Part shown: positions 10,394 to 17,591 of the stretch, one piece after another | How the letters are laid out: the number at the start of each line of letters is the position of its first letter | How positions within the stretch are numbered: the first letter of the stretch is position 1 | Assembly: GCA_028565635.1 (NCBI GenBank) | Contig: JAOXYB010108047.1 | Location: 1-19,287 of the forward strand | Direction of reading: 5' to 3' | DNA from: Phoronis ovalis | Lineage: Eukaryota > Phoronida > Phoronidae | DNA length: 19,287 nt | Position numbers and translations under genes: made by a program | The notes under the pieces: generated by a model | Told to the model about the DNA's origin: nothing | Seen by the model: only the letters and a program-made list of their open reading frames with translations | Databases searched by the model: none

Positions 10394-10411
10394 CTGCCTA
10401 CATATATACAT

Positions 10412-11073
10412 GTCTGGCCTTTACTTCTCACACACAGTAAACACATGTGGTAGGCTGTAAGTCTAGCAGAGGAGTTTGTATTCAAATGAGCGTAAACAAG
10501 ATAGTAAGCTTATATTAAAAAGTTTATTGTTTGTGCGTAACCTGAAAGTGGTAGACATGCGAATTATATTGGTTTGACATTTATCAAAACACCCCCTTCT
10601 AAATAATATACTTTATATATGCGCTTAATAATAAGGCTAACAGTATCGCGTGACTGAATGTTATCTGTTGTTATTTCCAACTTATACGTCAGTTGCGTAT
10701 ATAGTTTTATCATAACCGAAACTAAAATTGAAGTTGAAACTGAAAGTAGCATCATTTAAACAGCTTCTGGAACGTTTTGGATGCAGTTTTTTTAAAAAGG
10801 AAACTTAGAGAACCGGTTCAAAATACATCATATCTGGATGCTATGAAATATTGACGTAACGTAATACGTTTTAAAGGATTTTTGAGGATTATAAAAGAGT
10901 TATGCAACGTACGTGGGTGAACCATCGATCATCGATTCCTGTCTGTAGGCCATAAGATACTACTTTGAAATGGATGATTAGGTCCATAAGTACATTAAGT
11001 ATTTAGAAATATAGCGTAAGAGCCATTGTTTTATCGATTCATTCATAAATTGTATTGTTATTTATTTTTACAG
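10412..11073. other. AT-rich stretch ending in a good acceptor
   Basis: No gene is visible. The segment ends in TTATTTATTTTTACAG (AG at 11072-11073), a well-formed plus-strand splice acceptor with a pyrimidine-rich tract. Confidence 0.4.
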
Positions 11074-11499
11074 GTCGTGACAAGTATTTTTGATAGTAAC
11101 AATGCATATATATGTGATGTAGAACATTTTGGAGTCGTCGAATTATAACTGGAAAACAAAACGTATCTCAATGAAACGTATTTACACTCAGTCCTATGAC
11201 GACTAAAGCAGAACCGCAATCAATATTGTTATTTCTGTAATTGAAAGTATTTGTTAAAATCGATGTGTGGAAATGACTTTTTAACTTGCATCTTTGTTGG
11301 AAGTAATAACAGCGCCGAAAACCATTCAGTTCCAGGAAGCTAAAAACAATTTAAACGCTTAAAAACACCCTCGTCCAATGTTTAACAGCATGGCGTCTCG
11401 TCAACGCCAAAGATTTTCAAAGTTTCGTGACATGAAAAGTAACAGTTTCGACATGGGATGTTCTTCAAAATTATGCCAAATCGTCAAACCATGGACCAG
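11074..11499 (+). other. candidate 426-bp exon containing a start codon
   Basis: The left edge is a strong acceptor (TTATTTTTACAG|G). The right edge is a consensus donor, CAG|GTAAGA, with GT at 11500-11501. Inside, a short frame opened by the acceptor ends at TAA 11146-11148, and a TAA at 11360-11362 precedes the start codon of the entry at 11390. The simplest reading is a second exon made of 5' untranslated sequence plus the first codons of a protein. Alternatively the acceptor opens a 3'-terminal exon and the donor belongs to a separate first exon. Confidence 0.3.
11390..11499 (+). CDS. candidate first coding segment, N-terminus of an unknown protein
   Basis: The ATG at 11390 has an ideal context (A at -3, G at +4). 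An in-frame TAA 27-30 bases upstream at 11360-11362 limits the frame, leaving one weaker in-frame ATG at 11378. The frame runs 36 codons plus two bases into CAG|GTAAGA. The translation begins MASRQRQRFSKFRDMK and ends in a cysteine-containing stretch, CSSKLCQIVKPW. It is basic, has no signal peptide or membrane span, and matches no family I can name. The exon ends in a phase that the candidate exon at 14591 can continue without a frameshift. Its length is too short for similarity by eye. Confidence 0.35.
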
Positions 11500-11501
11500 G
11501 T

Positions 11502-11755
11502 AAGAGGGATAATTATACGAATTGAAGTGAATTTCCACGATGGCCGTTCATTGTAGGTATCCCTAAATGCAATGTGTCGTGCTTTATTAATCATTGGGAT
11601 TTATGCCCGGATTTATCTGAAGAAGTCCCTCTTTCAATGTATATGATTGCTAAGAAACAAAAGATAACATTATTGACCCAATTATCAATTGTGGTAGCTT
11701 GATTTTTGCCTTATTTGGTATCCCTTGAAAACTTAACTCACGAATGAAGCAGGTT
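11502..11755. other. putative intron start, nothing identifiable
   Basis: No gene or repeat is visible between the donor at 11500 and the C-rich tract that follows. Confidence 0.4.
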
Positions 11756-11783
11756 CCCCCCAACCCCCCAGCCAACTTACCCC
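11756..11783 (-). other. C-rich tract, G-rich on the minus strand
   Basis: The plus strand reads CCCCCCAACCCCCCAG and then CCCC further on, so the minus strand has two runs of six G and one of four. The runs do not meet the strict four-run, short-loop rule for a G-quadruplex, but imperfect folding is possible. The plus strand also reads as a pyrimidine tract followed by CAG (11770), an acceptor-like arrangement. In the frame set by the 11499 donor it would reach a stop after four codons. Confidence 0.25.
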
Positions 11784-11878
11784 ATGAATGACAGACGTGA
11801 CAAAATATTTTGAGTCATTTATTCTTGTCTGGTAAATGTATACTACCAATTTGCAGGTAAACGAGATTTCCAGGTTTC

Positions 11879-12030
11879 GTGTTTGTTTTTTAAAAATTTA
11901 TTTATCAATGAATCGTGGAGGCCACAAACCACGAAATATTTGCCACCAATCTGAATCAAAAGTAACCTCATATTTCGTGGTTTGTGGCCTCCACGATTCA
12001 TTGATAAATAATTTTTTAAAAAACAAACAC
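11879..12030. repeat. 61-bp inverted repeat (foldback element or hairpin)
   Basis: Bases 11879-11939 are the reverse complement of 11970-12030 at 60 of 61 positions, separated by a 30-bp unique loop (11940-11969). The arms are AT-rich outside (GTGTTTGTTTTTT) and carry a GC-rich inner block, CGTGGAGGCCACAAACCACG, which is itself partly self-complementary (CGTGG...CCACG). Such a structure fits a foldback or MITE-like element, or a recent template-switch inversion. The single arm mismatch suggests it is young or maintained by gene conversion. I found no convincing target-site duplication: the flanks read GGTTTC and AACTAA. Transcribed RNA would form a hairpin of about 61 base pairs, a potential Dicer substrate. 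No protein is encoded. Confidence 0.95.
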
Positions 12031-12690
12031 AACTAAAACATAAAACCTACTATGTACAATGTCAGTATTGTTGACTTTGCTTTATTATACTCACAAAACT
12101 AATATAAGTACAGACGATTTGAAAATAAATAAATAACTAAATACATGTGATGTCAATCCACTCTTCTATCAAGGCTATTAAATTATTTCATTAATCATCA
12201 GTAATCATGGACGAATATTAAAGTTTTAAAGCGCTTATATTCAGTTTAACATCTTTTTGTTTTAATATTGGATGTCTTGAAGTGTTTAGGCTGTGAATGC
12301 AAGTTATTAATTCAAATTAATTATTTTCGCATTTGGTTGTATGATTCCGGATTCATAATACTCAGTAGGGGGTCATCAAATGTTTCTACTCTGTATGTGG
12401 TTACTTTAATATGAGTTATAACCATAGAGGATAATATTTACCTTAAGATAATTAAATGATTGATGTTTCCTGTGTTTAGAGCATTAAACCTAGGGAAATA
12501 AATTTTAGTTATGTCATATTCAATATACTTGCAAGTAATTTGCTTAGAGTTTTCGTGTCATTGTCTCTCTACAAATAGATAAAACATGTGTTATTTATTT
12601 TGTTTGTGTATTATTTTCGAAGTATATATAAATATGTTTTGTATTACTCGTATTATTTTTGAATAGTTTTTTTGATTTCGATTGCATATA
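12031..12690. other. AT-rich stretch, nothing identifiable
   Basis: I see no gene, RNA or named repeat. The end of the stretch becomes rich in TATA and poly-T runs before the repeat-motif field that follows. Confidence 0.5.
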
Positions 12691-12997
12691 TAATTTTTTT
12701 GGATTGCTACAGTTCAGAAAATTAAACAGGTTGGTTTGCTACAGGTAATTTTCAAAAATTTGAATCGATTCTATAAATGTTATAATTAACAAAATTATAA
12801 CATGCATGTTACAATTAACAACATTTTGAATTGTTGCCTTGTCACTTTTGGTTTGTATCAATCAGCCGTCTGCGTAGAATGGAAAGCTTCTCAAATATGT
12901 TAAAATTTTGGATTGCAACCTGTGCATATTTTTGCAAATAAATTGGATTGGGTTTGGTACTGCAAGCTAATTTTTTAGATTAGGTACCGCGGCACAT
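12691..12997 (+). repeat. field of degenerate TTTGGATT/GGTTTGCTAC motifs
   Basis: Related words recur: TTTTTTTGGATTGCTACAG near 12695-12712, GGTTGGTTTGCTACAGG near 12729-12745, AAAATTTTGGATTGCAACC near 12902-12920, and AAATTGGATTGGGTTTGGT near 12940-12958. The last lies within 12925-12997, which aligns with the inverted copy at 5053-5121. The arrangement suggests either an old tandem array or several overlapping copies of one short interspersed repeat. No coding frame is involved. Confidence 0.45.
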
Positions 12998-13037
12998 CCT
13001 TATATTCAACGTAACTGTAGTCATTAAGTCGTTTAAA

Positions 13038-13313
13038 ATGAAATATAGTTGTTTTATTTTAATTTTTTTTTCTATTATCACCAAAGTGGGTGCTGACGCT
13101 TGTATAACATGTGCATTTCATATTTTTCGTGTAGGTAAAAGTGTGAGGATATATTCAAGTGTGAGGATATATTCAAGTATGAGGATATATTCAAGTGTGA
13201 GGATATATTCAAGGTTTTTTTCAAGCAAACAATCGTATTACTTACTGGACCGTCCGTCATTTGAGCTTACATTTATCATTAGATTTATTTTATCTTCATG
13301 CACTTTTAGTTAA
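13038..13313 (+). CDS. possible small secreted protein with hexapeptide repeats
   Basis: An ATG at 13038 (AAAATGA context) opens 91 codons. Residues 1-20 look like a signal peptide: Lys at 2, a hydrophobic core CFILIFFSII at 5-14, then Val-Gly-Ala before Asp-20 as a cleavage-like site. Residues 35-58 are four tandem copies of SVRIYS, with Val to Met in the third copy, encoded by the 18-bp minisatellite. The remainder is hydrophobic without a motif. The opposite strand is also open across the repeat, and the frame length fits chance, so the gene is doubtful. No family is recognised. Confidence 0.15.
   Translation: MKYSCFILIFFSIITKVGADACITCAFHIFRVGKSVRIYSSVRIYSSMRIYSSVRIYSRFFSSKQSYYLLDRPSFELTFIIRFILSSCTFS
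13139..13210. repeat. 18-bp minisatellite, four tandem copies
   Basis: Four exact-length copies of AAGTGTGAGGATATATTC stand head to tail, with one G-to-A change in the third copy (position 6 of the unit). A broken fifth start (AAG) follows. The near identity points to recent slippage or unequal exchange. Because 18 is a multiple of three, frames on both strands stay open across it. Confidence 0.95.
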
Positions 13314-14590
13314 TTTAGATACCCTGCGTTTAATAATAACTGTTATCAACCATCCGATATCATAGGTTGTAGCCGATTAATGCTTTGACCTCACTGCGGA
13401 AGTGTAAAGTCATTGATTTCTGTGTAACACTCAGATAAAAATAACTTCGGGTAAATTTAATTAAGACTAAAACTATACAAGCTGTAGGTAATATAGAAAA
13501 CATCATATTGGAAAACTTGTTTTTCTACATACTGTCAAAATGTCACGAAACTTTGATACCGTTACATATTCTAACTTGAACTTTAATTTGTAATAGTTTA
13601 TCATTTTTATCTATCGATCTCGGTTTAAAATTTGCAAATTCTTAGAAAATTTCTTGATTTGGCATTTATTAGTACAGTAATGCATCGGATATGTCACTGC
13701 TCCACTGTGATATCATTAATGTACTCAATTCAGAATAAAATAAATTCTCCCTTTCTTTTTACATTTTTTATATCATTGTTGTTATGCATTTATGACAAGA
13801 TCAGTCTTATCAATTTGAATCAATACTCTTTCCATGCGTTGCCTGTCTTTAGTTTCATTACGGACAATTATGCGGATATCATGAAGCAGATTAAATCATT
13901 CTCAGCATGCGAGCATTACAAGTCTAGCTAGCTAACAAATTATCTTGTACATGTATGTGTTTGACAGGGTGAACGTGTTATGCACTTGTCAATTATAATG
14001 CCATCACGTTATGTTTGAGTATGATGGCCGGGGAAGGCTGGGTGTCTTGTGATTTCGTTGTGACTGCAGAGAGTTGGTACTCTTGCATTCTAATTATTGA
14101 ACTAGGTTTTTATAAATATGCGATAATTATTTCAATGACGTTTCCTGTATTTAACTGCTGGTAGCAAATTCATGTTGACATATAATTGTTCTATTAAATT
14201 CCTGTTGTGTAAGTGTAATTTGAATTAAATCTAAATGTGATGTGATATTAACCTCATGCTACAACTTAGCTCAGTGCACAAGGAAAATATCCCTACTTCA
14301 CGATTACCCTAACAAAACGGCTGTTTAGGCAATGTTTTTCTTGATTAAGGTGAACAGAAAGAGGTAGGAAAAATATTCATCTAGTTAGAGATTCATGTCT
14401 TGTCTACCAGGAATCCGTTTTTTAAAATTACAACATAGTATAATACAAACAACAATTGAAATATGATTTTAAAATTATTTTAAAAAAAAAATCACTTATC
14501 TCATTTACTGATTAAATTTCATTAAGTACGGTTTCTAAATTTAGAGAGGATACAGAAAGAATTATATATATCAAAACATTTAATTTGCAG
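13314..14590. other. AT-rich stretch, no supported gene
   Basis: A 99-codon frame at 13632-13931 starts at a non-ATG codon. Its first ATG is at about 13680, leaving 83 residues that include one hydrophobic stretch (FLFTFFISLLLCIY). It fits chance in T-rich DNA, where such hydrophobic runs are common. The segment ends in an acceptor-like ATTTAATTTGCAG (AG at 14589-14590). Confidence 0.4.
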
Positions 14591-14659
14591 GGCCCTTTCT
14601 TATTGGAGTTTCCCATTAGAGGGATACGCGGGCTACATTGGCATTATGGATTTACAGTG
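14591..14659 (+). CDS. candidate second coding exon, phase-compatible with 11390-11499
   Basis: An acceptor-like TTTAATTTGCAG precedes a GC-richer segment. Its first G would complete the AG left by the donor at 11499, giving Arg, and the frame then stays open for 22 codons (ALSYWSFPLEGYAGYIGIMD at its centre). It either ends at TAA 14661-14663 or leaves through a GTG|GTAAAT donor with GT at 14660-14661. In one other frame a TAG appears early (14617-14619), so the open frame is the one the upstream exon requires, which has about a one-in-three chance of happening at random. No domain is recognised. Confidence 0.25.
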
Positions 14660-14663
14660 GTAA

Positions 14664-14808
14664 ATAGTTTATATTATACATAACAACTGTATTATACTAC
14701 TACAAAATGAATAACTTAACAACTAATACTTTGTAAACCCTCTACAAATTGGGACATTATGTCAGAAAATAATGGGAACGATATTTGGAAAATATTTTTC
14801 AATGTAGG
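14664..14808. other. AT-rich spacer, nothing identifiable
   Basis: No gene or repeat is visible in this short spacer. Confidence 0.4.
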
Positions 14809-14919
14809 TTAACCTTCAGGACCCTCAAATCTCACATCTGACGATATCAATCCTCTGCTTGGCCAGACTTGACTAAAGTGGCGAAGCCGGAGGCGAAACC
14901 TGGAAACCTCAACTAGCAT
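14809..14919 (-). CDS. 36-codon arginine-rich frame in a GC-rich patch
   Basis: On the minus strand an ATG at 14919 opens 36 codons ending at TAA 14809-14811. The patch holds several CpG sites (GCCTCCGGCTTCGCC in the middle) against an AT-rich background. The translation has an alternating RFRLRLRH section and ends FEGPEG. No family is recognised. It could be an exon, a fragment of a recently inserted element, or chance in a GC-rich patch. Confidence 0.12.
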   Translation of the reverse strand: MLVEVSRFRLRLRHFSQVWPSRGLISSDVRFEGPEG

Positions 14920-15642
14920 ATCCGTCGTTGAAAATCAAACAGTGATAGGCAAGCAATTGTACTACTAGGCGTACTCAACAAGCTACTATACTATTGTGTT
15001 ATTGGCGGTGTTACTGTGTATTCCTCTGTGTACACAAAGCCCGTGTTTTAAATACCATTTACCTCTAAAAATACCCACAAACATAAAGTCATTAAGAACA
15101 GCAATGACAATTTCAACATTTTTGAAGACTTAGTTACATGCATATGGGTCAGCAAAACCTTTTACAAATCATATCATAATGAATCTGAAAGAAACTAGAT
15201 TTAATTAAGTTTTGTCAATTTAAGTTCTTTATTGCTTATTAAGTGTATCGTAGATATCTTTAGTGTGTTTATCTGTTAAAGTCTAATAAATCAATCCTCG
15301 AGAATAAGCAAAGATCAGTTGTGCCGATGCTGTCATCTATATGGTGAAAATTAGAAAATTAAAATTTTAAGTTAAAGAAAATGTAGTATGCTGAACAGAT
15401 CGGTAAGACATTTATTCGTCGTAATGACCAGACCCGACAGATGTGCAATTTATATTAGCTATATTAATAAAAGTATGAATTATATCTATGTATTAAAAAA
15501 ACTACTGGTTTATCCACTATAAAAACTTGATTTGGTGCTACTTAGAGGACATTTCTTGAAATCAAAAAAACAAAAGTCTGTTCGGAAGAAAATATCACCT
15601 TCTATCGGTGTCGCAATTTTCTTCAGTGTTCATCGTATGTAA
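14920..15642. other. AT-rich stretch, no supported gene
   Basis: Nothing beyond scattered short frames and poly-A/T runs is visible. Confidence 0.45.
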
Positions 15643-15656
15643 GCGCCATCTGTTGG
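15643..15656 (-). promoter_or_regulatory. CTCF-like core motif
   Basis: The minus strand reads CCAACAGATGGCGC. This matches the conserved bilaterian CTCF core (CCASYAGRKGGCRS) at 13 of 14 positions; the exception is A where G or C is usual at position 4. CTCF binds such sites through its central zinc fingers and organises chromatin loops or insulators. A weaker relative, CAATAGATGTCGCA, lies about 90 bases downstream on the plus strand. Single motif matches also occur by chance or inside transposons. Confidence 0.35.
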
Positions 15657-16301
15657 TCACAGTCACAGTATCGAGCTGGAATATTGAATCCAACTATGAC
15701 GAGATGAAAATATCATTATAAATACTATGGAAACTCAATAGATGTCGCATTAGTGGTTACACAAACAAGTTATTTTACAAGTAACTCTATAACGAATTGA
15801 TTTACTCAATAACATTTCGTTAAACCACCCCAAATCATTTTTTTATGGAATTAATTAAATGCCGTTTAAATATTATTTGGATTATCTCGTATTGTTGTAC
15901 TGCAGGAATATTGAGAGATCATCAACTACCCCCTCACCGGGCCCCCTCACTGTATTAAGCAATTTTTTATGGCGCAAGTCAGTACCAGTCGCATTTTTAA
16001 AAGGAGAGCATATTATAAACAAGAACCAATGATCGATAGTTTAATAAATTTATTTGTAATGTTTTCGATATATAGTAGCCTAATGTTGACCTCGGGCTAA
16101 GAAGGCTTTTTGCATTGATTTTCACAGCTTTAAACAATTTTCTTAGAAAACAAAAAGCATAATTACCAATGAGTTTACTCATTTGAGATATTTATGAATA
16201 TTTTCCCTAAAGTTATATCTATACTATAAGATTACAAAATACAAAACTGTTCAATTTTAAAAAAATGAAAAAAAACTTGCACGTGCTAATAAATTAATAC
16301 G
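15657..16301. other. AT-rich stretch, no supported gene
   Basis: A C-rich segment lies near 15928-15950. A 61-codon minus frame at 15997-16182 fits chance. Nothing else is identifiable. Confidence 0.45.
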
Positions 16302-16375
16302 TCATATAGGTCAGGTTTGGATTAGATCATTTAGTCCATAATATAGGTCAGGTTTGGATTAGATCATTTAGTCCA
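16302..16375. repeat. 37-bp tandem duplication
   Basis: Two adjacent 37-bp copies (16302-16338 and 16339-16375) differ at one base near the start (TCATATAGG versus TAATATAGG). The near identity indicates a recent local duplication. The unit contains GGTCAGGTTTGGATTAGATC. It is not long enough to name a family, and no coding frame is implied. Confidence 0.95.
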
Positions 16376-16997
16376 GACGTTTAGTTGTATGTACACTATC
16401 CGACTTTACAACTAGTGCTAGCTAAAAGGCTGGTAACATTCGACCTTGAAGTTTAAATTATAATTAACTTGCTGCAGTTCATTCCCCGGGTGCATTCAAT
16501 GCGGGATTCAATGTTATATAGACATGTGTAGCAGAAATGTACATACTAAAAGTAAAAATTCAATGTTTACAATTCCTAATAGCATATTTACACCTGCAAG
16601 CTGTCACAAAGTTACCTGATGTAGATGGGTTTTGAATAGTTTCTCTTTCACCTGTTCTCTGTCATAAAGTGTATTAATAACAGCCTATAAATAACTAGAA
16701 AAATGACTTTCAAACCTTTAGACATCAGTCTTCATTGGATGAAACTGTAAATTTTGTTTTTATAATGGTTGCTCGTTTAGTCGTCTTTTCCAGAATTAAT
16801 CAAATTATATTTACTGAAACATTATGGAAAATAAAAAGAAGAAATCTTTATTTAAAGACATATTGAGATTTTTAAGGACTATTATAATTTTCTTGTAATC
16901 TTAGTAAAATAAATGACCCTCCTAGAAATATAAGCGTGTACACAGTTGGCATAAGCACACCATTGCACGAAGTTATGTTACAATTCCTGCGAAATTA

Positions 16998-17002
<5 letters not shown>
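16376..17002. other. AT-rich stretch, nothing identifiable
   Basis: I see no gene, RNA or recognisable repeat between the tandem duplication and the trinucleotide microsatellite. Confidence 0.45.

Positions 17003-17055
<53 letters not shown>
17003..17055. repeat. (TAA)n microsatellite, about 17 units
   Basis: An uninterrupted TAA run of roughly 53 bases is present, flanked by TATA-rich sequence. Its purity suggests high length variability between individuals. Confidence 0.97.
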
Positions 17056-17189
17056 TAGCTTATTTCGGAATTTAAAAGATATTCCATAGATACATATTAT
17101 TAAATACAGTGTACAAAAGATATAAAAATATTAATATCTATATAACAACACATAGCTACTACAGCAGTATAGCTTTTACACTTCAAGAA

Positions 17190-17459
17190 CTATGTAGGTA
17201 ACTGATTATACTGATTATACAATAATTTCCTCCAGTGTATCATTAAAGCAGATTCTCTGCACCACAAAATATTACCCATCACTAAATCAACCAGTTCGTT
17301 TCTACTATATGGTAGTCTTTGCATAAGGCCTGCTGCAGCTTTCCTGAGTAAGGCATGGAATGATGTTAGTACCACGACTCGTATTTTTACGTTTTTTTGG
17401 GGACGTGGCATTCTAGTTTTGGTTGTTTTCTGATGGCAACACGTTGTACTTTCTGGCAC
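17190..17459 (-). pseudogene. possible decayed thiolase fragment (trifunctional enzyme beta-like)
   Basis: A minus-strand frame of 89 codons without an ATG at its first codon contains RKAAAGLMQRL, then ELVDLVMGNIL, then CRESALM. In thiolases, and best in the mitochondrial trifunctional enzyme beta subunit, the N-terminal domain has the same order: an Arg-x-Ala-x-x-Gly-Leu helix, a Val-Asp-x-[Val/Ile]-x-Gly-[Thr/Asn]-Val strand, then an Ala-Arg-Glu-Ala-Ala-Leu helix. Upstream, PRPQKN followed by valines recalls the first beta strand. Segments between these blocks are missing, and the catalytic-cysteine region further on is absent, so it cannot be an active 3-ketoacyl-CoA thiolase. A nine-base duplication (TATAATCAG twice) lies near the 3' end. 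The likeness was judged by eye, and chance remains possible. Confidence 0.35.
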
Positions 17460-17591
17460 AATTATTCGACTTCATTTATATTAAAAAAAAGGAATTTTAA
17501 TTCGGGTCTATTTGCCATTGGAATATTACGATTCTTGGGTAGCCTGTTACCAACTCCAAATAAGGACAGTCGATTTCGAACAAACAATTAA

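Noticed and set aside
13632-13931. 99-codon hydrophobic frame as a membrane protein or mitochondrial insertion
   Set aside because: It begins at TTG just after a stop. Hydrophobic runs are expected in T-rich frames, and no mitochondrial gene is recognisable.
17397-17591. 64-codon plus-strand frame
   Set aside because: It lies largely opposite the thiolase-like segment and looks like its antisense shadow.
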